Numbered from the stretch's first letter, positions 25,114 to 34,197 are shown. The stretch is 64,000 nucleotides of DNA from Caulobacter sp. Root655 (GCF_001427665.1 NZ_LMHC01000006.1:98928-162927), one strand, 5' to 3'. A program made the numbers and translations. Notes: generated by a model from the sequence alone, not told the origin.

Positions 25114-27372
25114 ATGTTGAGGTTCAAGACGGGATTGGCGCTGGGCGCCTCCATGGTCGCGCTGATGTCCGGCCAGGCCCTGGCCCAGGACGCCAAACCC
25201 GCTGACGAAGCCATGCTGATCACCGAGGTGGTGGTCACCGCGCAGAAGCGCGAGGAAAAGCTGCAGGACGTGCCGATCGCCATCAGCGTGGTCGGCGAAC
25301 AGGAGCTGATCCGCCGCAACATCGGCAATATCGACCAGTTGAAGCTGGTGGTTCCCAGCTTCGACGCCACCGCGTTCGGCGTCTCGGTGCGCGGCGTGGG
25401 CACCTCGACCTTCTCGACCTCGATCGAGCCGACGGTCTCGACCGTGCTGGACGGCGTCGTGCTGGGCCGGCCGGAAATGGCCCTGGGCAGCTTCTACGAC
25501 GTGGCCCGGGTCGAGATCCTGCGCGGCCCGCAGGGTATGTTGTTCGGCAAGAACGCCTCGGCGGGCCTGGTCAGCATCACCACCAGGTCGCCCAAGCTCG
25601 ACGCGCTCGAGGCCCTGGCCAATGTCAGTGTCGGCGAGGGCGGCTACACCAAGTCCGACGCCGCCGTGAACCTGCCGCTGGGTGACAAGGCCGCCCTGCG
25701 GGTCGCCGGCTTCGTCAACAAGCTGGACGGCGTGCTGAACAACAAGTTCGACGGCCGCCAGTTCAACGGCAATGACGAGTGGGGCGGCCGGGCCAAGCTG
25801 CTGTGGCGGCCGACCGACACCATCGACGTGCTGCTGACTGCCGACTACGCCAAGCAGGACCAGTCGGTGACCTGGTCGCCCTACAAGGTGAACCCGGCCG
25901 GCGCGCCGAGCTTCGTCTATTTCGGTTGCGGCGTGGTCGCCTCGCCCGACAACACCGACCTGTGCATCGACGGACCGCAGTACAAGCGCCGCGAGAACTA
26001 CGGCTTCGCGGCCCAGGTCGACTGGAGCCTGCCCGCCGGCCTGACCCTGACCTCGATCACCGCCGTCCGGCGCGACTTCGACGACAGCAACGGCGACTCC
26101 GACAGCCTGCCGGTCAACATCCTCAACGACAACATCTCCAACCAGGACCTGCGCCAGGTCAGCCAGGAGGTGCGCATCGCCTCGCCGACCGGCGGCAAGT
26201 TCGACTACGTGGCCGGCGTCTACTACTTCCGGCAGAAGACCATCCAGGTCACCGACCAGACGGGCGGTTTCGGCCTGCCGTTCAACCTGAAGGGCAGCAG
26301 CACGATCAACAGCCTGGTGGACACCGCCAGCTACGCCGTCTTCGGCCAGGCCCACTACCAGTTGACCGAGCAGCTGAGCCTGATCGGCGGCGCGCGCCTG
26401 ACGCGCGACGAGGTGTCGCTCGACTTCCATCAGTTCGCCAAGCCGTTCCCCTACATCGCCGTCAACCCGAAGGTCGACTCCTACGACATCGCCCGGGAGA
26501 CCAACCTCTCCTGGAAGCTCGGCGCCCAGTACCAGTTCGCCGCCAAGACCATGGGCTATGCGACCATCTCGCGCGGCTACAAGGGGCCGGGCTTCAACCA
26601 GACGGGGGTCAGCAACGCCACGACCAGCCAGGAGGTCGGTCCCGAGATCCCGACCAGCTACGAGATCGGCGTGAAGACCACTCTGCTGCAGGGCCTGGCG
26701 GTGCTGAACGTCGCGGCCTTCGACACCAAGTTCGAGGACTATCAGGCCCAGACCGTCGATTTCACCCTGACGCCGCCGGCCTTCCGCACGATCAACGCCG
26801 GCGACCTGAAGACCCGGGGCGTCGAAGCCGACCTGACCGCGATCCTGGCCCCTGGCCTGATGGTGACGGCCGCCGCGGCCTATATCGACGCCAAGTACGG
26901 CCAGTTCGCGCCGATCTCCTGCGACCCCGTGGTCACGCCCGTCGGCTGCGTGGTGCTGAACCCGTCACGCCCCCCGCTCACCCCGCCGCTCTACGGCTAT
27001 GACGCCTCGGGCCAACGCCTGGGCGGGGTGTCCAAGTGGAAGGCCAGCCTGGCGGCGGTGTACGAGCGCCCGATCGGCCATGGCCTGAAGCTGGCCGGCT
27101 CGGCCGACTACGGCTGGCGCAGCGCCGCCAACGCCGCGGCGACCAAGGACCCCAACACCCTGATCAAGGCCTACGGCATCCTCGGCTTCACCCTGGGGGT
27201 CGGCGACGAGGGCGACCGCTGGAAGCTGGCGATGTGGGGCAAGAACGTCACCGACAAGCGCTTCCCCAGCGCCCTGTTCGGCACGCCGTTCGGCGGGGCC
27301 GGCGACTATAGCCAGGTGCTGACCGGCGACGCCTTCCGCCGCTACGGCGTGACCCTGAACCTTCGCTACTGA
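25114..27372 (+). CDS. TonB-dependent receptor of the esterase/GH78/GH5 locus
   Basis: Outer-membrane importer of 752 residues. The signal peptide ends at ALA-Q (residue 24), then come TonB box ITEVVVTAQKREEKLQDVPIAISV, a plug with RGVGTSTFSTSIEPTVSTVLDGV and VEILRGPQGMLFGKNASAGLV, and a barrel ending GVTLNLRY. It belongs to the shorter class often used for hydrophobic or aromatic compounds and siderophores as well as glycosides. GGAGGGG lies before the ATG. It is co-transcribed with the esterase, and a clear terminator follows, so this is a two-gene operon. Confidence 0.9.
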   Translation: MLRFKTGLALGASMVALMSGQALAQDAKPADEAMLITEVVVTAQKREEKLQDVPIAISVVGEQELIRRNIGNIDQLKLVVPSFDATAFGVSVRGVGTSTFSTSIEPTVSTVLDGVVLGRPEMALGSFYDVARVEILRGPQGMLFGKNASAGLVSITTRSPKLDALEALANVSVGEGGYTKSDAAVNLPLGDKAALRVAGFVNKLDGVLNNKFDGRQFNGNDEWGGRAKLLWRPTDTIDVLLTADYAKQDQSVTWSPYKVNPAGAPSFVYFGCGVVASPDNTDLCIDGPQYKRRENYGFAAQVDWSLPAGLTLTSITAVRRDFDDSNGDSDSLPVNILNDNISNQDLRQVSQEVRIASPTGGKFDYVAGVYYFRQKTIQVTDQTGGFGLPFNLKGSSTINSLVDTASYAVFGQAHYQLTEQLSLIGGARLTRDEVSLDFHQFAKPFPYIAVNPKVDSYDIARETNLSWKLGAQYQFAAKTMGYATISRGYKGPGFNQTGVSNATTSQEVGPEIPTSYEIGVKTTLLQGLAVLNVAAFDTKFEDYQAQTVDFTLTPPAFRTINAGDLKTRGVEADLTAILAPGLMVTAAAAYIDAKYGQFAPISCDPVVTPVGCVVLNPSRPPLTPPLYGYDASGQRLGGVSKWKASLAAVYERPIGHGLKLAGSADYGWRSAANAAATKDPNTLIKAYGILGFTLGVGDEGDRWKLAMWGKNVTDKRFPSALFGTPFGGAGDYSQVLTGDAFRRYGVTLNLRY

Positions 27373-27414
27373 CCGTCCGGAGCGGGAAGACGTCGAGCGA
27401 TTCCCGCTCTTTAG

Positions 27415-27448
27415 GACCGGAGGGTTTAGGTCCTCCGGTCTCTTTTTT
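27415..27448 (+). terminator. Rho-independent terminator after the TonB receptor
   Basis: A 9-base stem GACCGGAGG / CCTCCGGTC with an 8-base loop followed by TCTTTTTT. A second hairpin, AGCGGGAA...TTCCCGCT, precedes it at 27381-27408. Confidence 0.9.
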
Positions 27449-27484
27449 ATCCGTGACTGGACCTGGCGGACCTCAATTCTACCT

Positions 27485-27611
27485 CCGCTCATCCCGGCGA
27501 ACGCCGGGACCCAGATCCCATGGCGGCGTGGCTGATTGGAAGGGCTCAGCGCTCTTGGCGTCAGCCTCAAAGCCTTTCCATCTGGGTCCCGGCGTTCGCC
27601 GGGATGAGCGG
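27485..27611. repeat. 127-base MITE-like palindromic element, copy 1
   Basis: Perfect 32-base terminal inverted repeats (27485-27516 and 27580-27611, beginning CCGCTCATCCCGG) around about 63 bases that can fold further (GGCTGA...TCAGCC). A close copy is at 34058-34185. No transposase is associated, and it lies between converging genes. Confidence 0.9.
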
Positions 27612-27621
27612 AATTTTAAGT

Positions 27622-29571
27622 TCAGGCCGTCCTTTCCACCACCACCTCCAGCGCACCCGCCGCACCCGCCCAGACCAGGACGAGTTGCGCCTCGCGGTCG
27701 TGGGTCCAGCGGGCGTCCGGCTGTGACAGCCGCACCTGGACGCCGTTCGGGAAGTGCGCGGTCGGCAGATAGATCTCGGTCGGGGCGTCGATGGCGAGGT
27801 CGGCCTCCAGCTCCAGGTCGAACCGCCCGCCCGAGAACCGCATCGCGCCGATCACCCCCTGGGTCAGCCGTGCATAGGGCCGGCTGAAGCCCAGCAGGGC
27901 CCGCGCGCCGGCGTCGGGGTCGTTGGCCCCCTCATCGACCTGATCGGCCGAATAGATCGACAGGTCCTCCTGGTTCCAGCCGTCTCCCACCCGCAGGTCG
28001 TTGCGGTTGCTGGCGGTGTAGTTCCACTGGGTCGAGGACAGCCGCAGCGCGTCCAGCGCATCGTACATCAGGCCCAGCGCCTGGGCGTGGGCGGTCCACG
28101 GCGCCTGGCCGCGCTCGCCCCGGTCCCAGGCCTCGAAGGCGTCGCCGCCATTGAGGTCGTAGGGGATGCCGAACTCGCCGATCAGGGTCGGCGCGCCCTG
28201 CTCGCCGAACCGCGAGCCCAGCCAGCCCACATAGGCCAGCTGGTTGAAATAGTGGGCGCGCAGGGCGTCCAGATCCTGGGCCGGGTCGAAGCGCTTCTTG
28301 CGCAGGATGTTGATGTCGTACCAGTGGCTGGCGTTGACGCTGCGCTCGGGCATCGCCTCGGGGAACATCCGCCCGGTGCCCAGCACGTAGGGGCACAGCT
28401 CGGCGAACACCAGCCAGTCGGACCGCACGGCCCGGATCGTCTCGGCCACCCTGGCGAAGAACGGGGCCATGAACTGGTTCTCGTGGTCGATCGGCTGGCC
28501 GTCGCGGACCCGGAAGAAATCCTCGTCCAGCACCTGCCCGCCCTCGCCGTCGAACCGCCAGGCGCCGGCCTGTTCGAAGGGGTCGGGGCCGTCGTGCGTC
28601 CAGATCGAGACGCCGGCCAGGTTGGCGGACTGTTCGCCGACCGCGTGGAGCACGCCCTTCTCGTCGCTCCAGCCCAGGCGGGTGATCGACACCGTCTGGC
28701 CCCGCGCCGCGCGCAGGGCGTCCAGCGGCGTCCAGTACAGGCCCGGCCAGACGTGCATCGGGTCCTCGGGCGTCGCCCGCAGCCGGGGCTGGCTCATCGG
28801 CAGGCCCACCCAGCCGAGACCGGGCTCGTTGAAGGTGTCGAAGCCGATGACGTTGTCCAGGTGCGCCACCCGCGCCGCCACGACGGCCATGGCGCCCAGA
28901 TAGTGGTCCTGCAGGAAGTGCTGGACGTTGCGGCCCTCGACCGTCCAGTCCGGGGTCAGGGTCGCGCCGGCGAAGAAGGCGGTCCAGGCCACGCCATTGG
29001 CGGCCAGGCGGTAGTTCGACGCCCAGCTCATCATCGGATAGCGGTCTTCCTGCCGCGCCTCCGGACTGTCGTAGTCGTAGCGGTGCTGCATGACATGGGC
29101 CGCGTCGGCGGCGTCGAAGCGGGTGAAGTCCAGGCCCAGGGCCTCGAACACCCAGCCCGGCGCGCCATCGCCGCCACTCATCCGGCTCCAGACGTCCTGG
29201 TGGAAGTCCACGAACACCAGCAGCCCATGGGTCCTGGCCTTCTCGATGACGGCGACGAAATAGTCGAGATAGTCCTGGTCATACTGGCCGGGGCCCGCGT
29301 GCTCGACCGCCTCCCAGGTGGTCAACAGCCGCAGGGTGTTGAACCCCCAGCGCGCGATGCGCCCCAGATGGACGTCGGCCTCGTCCAGCGGGAACGGCCG
29401 GCCGATGAAGCTGACCGTCCGATGGTCGGAGAAGTCGCTGGGCCGGTCGGTGCCGCCGCCTGGCCACGGGACCTTGCAGTCGCCGCCCAGATTGACGCCG
29501 CGCAGGATCGCCTGGCGTCCGTGAGGGTCCACGAAAAGGCTTCCCCGAACATCGATCAGCGGCTTTGACAT
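27622..29571 (-). CDS. Cytoplasmic GH5 glycosidase, endoglycosylceramidase/steryl- or flavonoid-glucosidase-like
   Basis: Retaining beta-glucosidase of 649 residues without a signal peptide, so it acts inside the cell. Motifs are ILRGVNLGGDCKVPW at the start of the barrel, HLGRIARWGFNTLRLLTTWEAVEHAGPGQYD, VDFHQDVWSRMSGGDGAPGW, acid/base Glu in TFNEPGLGW and nucleophile Glu in LIGEFGIP. A C-terminal beta domain occupies about 550-649. These patterns are those of GH5 members acting on glucosylceramides, steryl glucosides or flavonoid glucosides rather than on cellulose. It is divergent from a GPH sugar symporter, fitting import of an intact glucoside followed by cytoplasmic cleavage. Confidence 0.85.
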   Translation of the reverse strand: MSKPLIDVRGSLFVDPHGRQAILRGVNLGGDCKVPWPGGGTDRPSDFSDHRTVSFIGRPFPLDEADVHLGRIARWGFNTLRLLTTWEAVEHAGPGQYDQDYLDYFVAVIEKARTHGLLVFVDFHQDVWSRMSGGDGAPGWVFEALGLDFTRFDAADAAHVMQHRYDYDSPEARQEDRYPMMSWASNYRLAANGVAWTAFFAGATLTPDWTVEGRNVQHFLQDHYLGAMAVVAARVAHLDNVIGFDTFNEPGLGWVGLPMSQPRLRATPEDPMHVWPGLYWTPLDALRAARGQTVSITRLGWSDEKGVLHAVGEQSANLAGVSIWTHDGPDPFEQAGAWRFDGEGGQVLDEDFFRVRDGQPIDHENQFMAPFFARVAETIRAVRSDWLVFAELCPYVLGTGRMFPEAMPERSVNASHWYDINILRKKRFDPAQDLDALRAHYFNQLAYVGWLGSRFGEQGAPTLIGEFGIPYDLNGGDAFEAWDRGERGQAPWTAHAQALGLMYDALDALRLSSTQWNYTASNRNDLRVGDGWNQEDLSIYSADQVDEGANDPDAGARALLGFSRPYARLTQGVIGAMRFSGGRFDLELEADLAIDAPTEIYLPTAHFPNGVQVRLSQPDARWTHDREAQLVLVWAGAAGALEVVVERTA

Positions 29572-29594
29572 TCCATTCCCTCGGAGGCATTCTC

Positions 29595-29620
29595 GTTTCG
29601 TTATACAACTGGTGAATAAA
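29595..29620. promoter_or_regulatory. TetR-type operator, copy 3, degenerate
   Basis: GTTTCGTTATACAACTG matches copy 1 at 14 of 17 positions; the right arm is weaker (AATAA). It lies in the divergent promoter between the GH5 gene and the GPH symporter. Confidence 0.5.
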
Positions 29621-29668
29621 CATGACGGGCCCGCCGGTCCAGTCCTGCCAGGGTGAAACGGGGAAGAA

Positions 29669-31081
29669 ATGTCGGGGATTCAGTTAGACGGGGCGCGGCT
29701 CACGACCTTCAAGAAGGTCGCCATCGGGGCCGGGGATTTCGGCTTCAACCTCTATTGGCAGACGGCCGGGCTCTATCTGCTGTTCTTCTACACCGACAGC
29801 CTGGGGCTGCCGGCCGCCACGGCCGGCTTCATCTACATGGCCGCCCTGATCTGGGACGCGGCGCTGGACCCGGTCCTGGGTCTGCTGGTCGACCGCACCC
29901 GCACCAGCATGGGCCGCTACCGGCCTTATCTCATTCTCGGGGGAGCGCCGCTGGCGCTCGGCTTCATCGCCATGTTCGCCGGGCCCTCGACGGGCACGGC
30001 GGCGATCATCTTCGCCGCGGCCACCCACCTGGCGTTCCGCACGCTCTACGCCGTGGTCTCGATCCCCTACGCCGCCCTGTTCGCCCGCATCACCAAGGAC
30101 AGCACCCAGCGCGGCGACATGGCCGGCATCCGGATGGTGTTCGGCACCCTGGCGGCGATCGCCGTCGCCGCCCTGACCCTGCCGCTGGCCCAGGCCCTGG
30201 GCACGCCGGAAGCGCCGCGTCGCGGCTGGCTGATCGTCGGCGCCGTCTATGGCGTGATCGCCGCCTTGTGCCTGCTGGGCGTGGCCTGGGCCGCGCGCGG
30301 CCTGGACGTGGCCGACGAGGCCCCGCCGCCGCCCCGCCCGCTGCGCGACGTGGTCCGCAGCCTGGCCGCCAACCGCGCCCTGCACCTGGTGCTCGGCGCC
30401 GTTGCCCTGAGCGCCTTCTCCGGCACGATGTTCTCCAAGAACCTGCTCTACTATTTCAAGTACGTGGTCGGCGACGCCGGCATGGGCAGCGCGGCCCTGG
30501 GCATCGGCGCCCTGACGGCGGCGATCTGCGTGCCGGCCTTCGCGGTCGTGGTCCGGCTGGTGGGCAAGCGCGCCACCTGGCTGATCGGCGCCGTGCCGGG
30601 CATCGCCGGCCTGCTGGTCTGGCACTTCGTCGACGGCATGGGGGTGATCCCGCTGTTCGCCGCCGTGGTGCTGCAGGCCATGGGCCTGGCCTCCTACGTG
30701 GTCTGCTTCTGGGGCATGCTGCCCGACACCGTCGAGTACGGCGAATGGCGCAGCGGCGTGCGCACCGAGTCGATGGTCTTCGGCCTGACGGTGCTGGGCC
30801 AGAAGGCGGCCCTGGGCCTGGGCGCCGGCTTCCTGGGCGTGGCGCTGTCGCACATCGGCTACACGGCCAACGCCGTCCAGACCCCGGAAACCCTGGCCGG
30901 GATCAAGGCCATGATGTTCTGGATCCCGCTGATCGGCGGCCTGGGCTCGGCGGGCCTGATCTTCTTCTACCCGATCAACCGCGCCGCCCACGACAAGATG
31001 GTGGCCGAGATCGCCGCGCGCTCGGAACAGACCCCCATCGCCCCGACCAAGATCTCGCTGCAAGAAACGGTGATTCAATGA
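29669..31081 (+). CDS. GPH-family glycoside:cation symporter (MFS)
   Basis: Inner-membrane transporter of 470 residues with about twelve helices. GPH-family marks are the GDFGFNLYWQTAGLYLLFFYTDSLGL first helix, the cytoplasmic AALIWDAALDPVLGLLVDRTRTSMGRYRPYL signature and PDTVEYGEWRSGVRTESMVFGL. Such proteins import melibiose-like or glucuronide-type glycosides with Na+ or H+. The divergent cytoplasmic GH5 enzyme is the likely next step. Its last four bases overlap the tannase-family gene (ATGA), so the two are co-translated. Confidence 0.9.
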   Translation: MSGIQLDGARLTTFKKVAIGAGDFGFNLYWQTAGLYLLFFYTDSLGLPAATAGFIYMAALIWDAALDPVLGLLVDRTRTSMGRYRPYLILGGAPLALGFIAMFAGPSTGTAAIIFAAATHLAFRTLYAVVSIPYAALFARITKDSTQRGDMAGIRMVFGTLAAIAVAALTLPLAQALGTPEAPRRGWLIVGAVYGVIAALCLLGVAWAARGLDVADEAPPPPRPLRDVVRSLAANRALHLVLGAVALSAFSGTMFSKNLLYYFKYVVGDAGMGSAALGIGALTAAICVPAFAVVVRLVGKRATWLIGAVPGIAGLLVWHFVDGMGVIPLFAAVVLQAMGLASYVVCFWGMLPDTVEYGEWRSGVRTESMVFGLTVLGQKAALGLGAGFLGVALSHIGYTANAVQTPETLAGIKAMMFWIPLIGGLGSAGLIFFYPINRAAHDKMVAEIAARSEQTPIAPTKISLQETVIQ

Positions 31082-32682
31082 CCTCCGCCTCCCTCCGGGC
31101 GGCGCCCCTCGTCGCGTCGTTCGCCCTGGCCGGGGCCGCCGCCCTGGCCACCCAGGCCCAGGCCGCCACCACCTGCGAGGACCTGGCCAACCTAAAAGTG
31201 GCCGGCGCGACCATCACCGCCGCGAAGACGATGGTGGTAGGCGATCGCCAGCCGATCGAGACCTTCGGCATCCCGCCCCTGCCGGTCGCCCAGGCCTATT
31301 GCCGGGTCAACGCCACCCTGGCCCCGACCGCCGCCTCGTCGATCAAGGTCGAGGTCTGGCTGCCGCTCGAGACCGCCTGGAACGGCAAGTTCATGGCCAC
31401 CGGCAACGGCGGTTACGGCGGTTCGCTGGGCGGACCGCGCCTGTCGATGCGCCCGGCGCTCAAGGCCGGCTACGCGGTGGCCGGAACCGACATGGGCCAC
31501 ACCGAGGACGGGGCCGGCGGCGAGGCCAACTGGGCGCTGAACCAGCCCGAGAAGATCGTCGACTGGGCCCACCGCGCCAACCACGAGACCGCGCTGTTCG
31601 CCAAGGCGATGATCGCCGCCCACTACGGCAAGGGACCGCGCCTGTCCTACTTCTCCGGCTGCTCCGACGGCGGCCGCGAGGCCCTGATGGAGGCCCAGCG
31701 CTACCCCAACGACTTCGACGGCATCGTCGCCGGGGCTCCGGCCAATGCCTGGACCCGCCTGATGACCAGCTTCGCCTGGTCGTGGAAGGCTGTGCACGAA
31801 GCGCCCGAAAGCCGCATCCCCGACGCCAGCCTGGCCGTCGTCCAGAAGGCCGCCCTGGCCCAATGCGACAAGCTGGACGGCGTCGCCGACGGAGTGATCG
31901 AGGACCCACGCCTGTGCAAGTTCGACCCCGCCGTCGTACAGTGCAAGCCGGGCCAGACCGCCGAGTGCCTGACCCCGGCCCAGACGGCCGGCCTGCGCAA
32001 GCTGTATGAAGGTCCGCGCGATCCGCGCACCGGCAAGTCGCTGTTCCCCGGCTACCCGGCCGGCGGCGAGGCCGTCCCCAACGCCTGGCCGCTGTGGATC
32101 AGCGGCGAGAAGGCCCAGCACCCCTCCTTCGCCCGCTCGTTCTTCGCCAACTTCGTCTATTCGGACCCGAACTGGCAGCTGGCCAAGCTGAACTTCGCGG
32201 CCAATGGCGACTTCAAGATCGCCCACGACCGGCTGGGGGCGCTGGTCGCCTCGGACAATCCCGACCTGTCGGCCTTCAAGGCGCGCGGCGGCAAGCTGAT
32301 CCTGTTCCACGGCTGGTCCGACGCGGCGATCACCCCCTACGCCACGATCCGCTACTACGACGCCGTCCGGAAAACGATGAGCGTCAAGGGCGCCGATAGC
32401 TTCTCGCGGCTGTACATGGTTCCGGGCCTGTCGCACTGCTTCGGCGGACCCGGCCCCAACAGCTTCGACATGCTGGCCACGCTGGACGGCTGGGTCGATG
32501 GCGGGAAGGCGCCGGACGTGGTCATCGCCAGCAAGACCAACAACGACTATGCCGGCCTGCTCGACATGCCGGCCAAGACCCTGCGCACCCGCCCGCTCTG
32601 CGCCTATCCCAAGGTGGCGCGCTGGGACGGCAAGGGCTCGACCGACGAGGCGGCCAGCTTCAGCTGCGCCAAGCCGGGGTGA
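31078..32682 (+). CDS. Secreted tannase/feruloyl-esterase-family hydrolase
   Basis: Hydrolyses phenolic esters such as galloyl or feruloyl esters. It has 534 residues with a signal peptide ending near AQA (residue 29). Catalytic marks are nucleophile Ser196 in SGCSDGGRE with its neighbouring Cys, an Asp in HGWSDAAITP and His453 in LSHCFGGPG; a second Cys beside the His allows the disulphide linking the catalytic residues. The loop CDKLDGVADGVIEDPRLC looks like the family calcium site. It is translationally coupled to the symporter. The real acyl group is unknown, but its pairing with glycosidases points to an acylated glycoside. Confidence 0.87.
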   Translation: MTSASLRAAPLVASFALAGAAALATQAQAATTCEDLANLKVAGATITAAKTMVVGDRQPIETFGIPPLPVAQAYCRVNATLAPTAASSIKVEVWLPLETAWNGKFMATGNGGYGGSLGGPRLSMRPALKAGYAVAGTDMGHTEDGAGGEANWALNQPEKIVDWAHRANHETALFAKAMIAAHYGKGPRLSYFSGCSDGGREALMEAQRYPNDFDGIVAGAPANAWTRLMTSFAWSWKAVHEAPESRIPDASLAVVQKAALAQCDKLDGVADGVIEDPRLCKFDPAVVQCKPGQTAECLTPAQTAGLRKLYEGPRDPRTGKSLFPGYPAGGEAVPNAWPLWISGEKAQHPSFARSFFANFVYSDPNWQLAKLNFAANGDFKIAHDRLGALVASDNPDLSAFKARGGKLILFHGWSDAAITPYATIRYYDAVRKTMSVKGADSFSRLYMVPGLSHCFGGPGPNSFDMLATLDGWVDGGKAPDVVIASKTNNDYAGLLDMPAKTLRTRPLCAYPKVARWDGKGSTDEAASFSCAKPG

Positions 32683-32686
32683 CACG

Positions 32687-32718
32687 GCCGGGGACAGGCG
32701 CATGCGCCTGTCCCCGGC
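32687..32718. repeat. Perfect 32-base palindrome, GGGGACAGGCGCATG family, copy 1
   Basis: A perfectly self-complementary sequence centred on GGCGCATGCGCC, starting four bases after the tannase stop codon. Shorter copies follow stop codons at 55600-55625 and 56444-56469. It probably folds as a terminator-like hairpin. Confidence 0.85.
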
Positions 32719-32803
32719 CAAGTCCACCTCGCAAAACCACTAGACTGACCCAAGGGCGCCGGCCGCCAGATCGGTTCAAACAACCGTTCTGGAGGAAAAC
32801 GCC

Positions 32804-34042
32804 ATGCCGCAAGCCCTGATCATCGACGCCTGCCGCACGCCGCGCGGCATCGGCAAGGTCGGCAAGGGAGCCCTGGCCGACTTCCATCCCCAGCACCTGG
32901 CCGCCACGGTGCTGAAGGCCCTGGCCGAGCGCAACGACCTGAACACCGCCCAGGTCGACGACATCATCTGGGGCACCAGCACCCAGCGCGGCAAGCAGGG
33001 TGGCGACCTGGGCCGGATGGCGGCGCTGGACGCCGGCTATGACGTGCGGGCCAGCGGCATGACCCTGGACCGGTTCTGCGGCTCGGGCATCACCACCGTG
33101 AACCTGGCGGCGGCCTCGATCATGTCGGGCATGGAAGACCTGGTGATCGCCGGCGGGACCGAGATGATGTCCTACACCGCCGCCACGGCCGACCGCACGT
33201 CGGTGGGGTTGCTGGACTCCGGCAACCTGCGCCTGCGGGCCCGCCACCCCCAGACCCATCAGGGCGTCTGCGCTGACGCCATCGCCACCCTGGAAGGCAT
33301 CGACCGCCGGGTGCTGGACGAGTTAGCCCTGCTCAGCCAGCAGCGCGCCGACCACGCCATCCGCCACGGCCACTTCGACCGGGCCCTGGTCCCGGTGCTG
33401 CGCGACGACGGCTCGGTGGCGCTGGACCGTGAGGAGTTTCCCCGCCCCGAGACCACGCTCGAAGGCCTGTCGGCGCTGAAGGCCTCGTTCGAGATGATGG
33501 CCGGCGTGCCGATCGACGAGGCGGGCACGACCTTGGGCGGGTTGATCAATCAGGTCTATCCGGACCTGAAGATCCAGCACGGGCACCATGCCGGCAACTC
33601 GTCGGGCGTGGTCGACGGGGCGGCCGCCGTGCTGCTGGCCTCGCCCGCCTACGCCGCCGCCCATGGACTGAAGCCTCGCGGCCGGGTGGTGGCCATGGCC
33701 AATATGGGCGACAGCCCGACCCTGATGCTCAACGCCCCGGTCCCGGCGGCCCGCAAGGTGCTGGCCAAGGCCGGGCTGACGGTGGATGACATCGACCTGT
33801 GGGAGATCAATGAGGCCTTCGCCGTGGTGGCCGAGAAGTTCATCCGCGACCTGGGGCTCGACCGCGACAAGGTCAATGTCAACGGCGGAGCCATGGCCCT
33901 GGGCCATCCGATCGGCGCGACGGGTTCGATCCTGATCGGCACGATCCTCGACGAACTGGAGCGCCGCGACCTCAAGCGCGGCCTGGTGACGATGTGCGCG
34001 GCCGGCGGCATGGCCCCGGCGATCATCGTGGAGCGGGTCTGA
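32804..34042 (+). CDS. Acetyl-CoA C-acyltransferase (thiolase)
   Basis: Thiolase of 412 residues joining or cleaving beta-ketoacyl-CoA. The nucleophile is Cys92 in DRFCGSG; other active-site motifs are NEAFA, GGAMALGHPIGATG and the second Cys in CAAGGMAP. GGAGG lies eight bases before the ATG. It stands alone, 121 bases after the tannase gene and behind a palindrome, so it may be independent of that operon. If linked, it would process CoA-activated side chains of a released aglycone or phenylpropanoid acid. Confidence 0.9.
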   Translation: MPQALIIDACRTPRGIGKVGKGALADFHPQHLAATVLKALAERNDLNTAQVDDIIWGTSTQRGKQGGDLGRMAALDAGYDVRASGMTLDRFCGSGITTVNLAAASIMSGMEDLVIAGGTEMMSYTAATADRTSVGLLDSGNLRLRARHPQTHQGVCADAIATLEGIDRRVLDELALLSQQRADHAIRHGHFDRALVPVLRDDGSVALDREEFPRPETTLEGLSALKASFEMMAGVPIDEAGTTLGGLINQVYPDLKIQHGHHAGNSSGVVDGAAAVLLASPAYAAAHGLKPRGRVVAMANMGDSPTLMLNAPVPAARKVLAKAGLTVDDIDLWEINEAFAVVAEKFIRDLGLDRDKVNVNGGAMALGHPIGATGSILIGTILDELERRDLKRGLVTMCAAGGMAPAIIVERV

Positions 34043-34057
34043 GAGCTCTCTATAAAC

Positions 34058-34185
34058 CCGCTCCTCCCGGCGAATGCCGGCGACCCAGATCCCATAGCGG
34101 TGTGGCTGATGGGAAAGGCTCGGCGTTATTGGCGTCAGCCTCAAAGCGATTCCATCTGGGTCCCGGCATTCGCCGGGATGAGCGG
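34058..34185. repeat. MITE-like palindromic element, copy 2
   Basis: Same architecture as 27485-27611. The two arms change together at one position (GAACGCC/GGCGTTC in copy 1, GAATGCC/GGCATTC here), keeping the stem paired. The left arm has decayed at two other positions. Lies between the converging thiolase and halogenase-like genes. Confidence 0.9.
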
Positions 34186-34197
34186 ATTGAAGGGATC

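Noticed and set aside
23410..26430. 1006-residue open frame antisense to the esterase and TonB receptor
   Set aside because: Low-complexity translation spanning two well-supported genes on the other strand; no motif.
29653..32682. Single long frame covering the symporter and tannase genes
   Set aside because: The first half is out of frame with the symporter and low complexity. The tannase starts at its own ATG at 31078 with a signal peptide.
27485..34185. CRISPR array or insertion sequence
   Set aside because: The repeats are two isolated palindromic elements 6.5 kb apart without spacers, cas genes or transposase.
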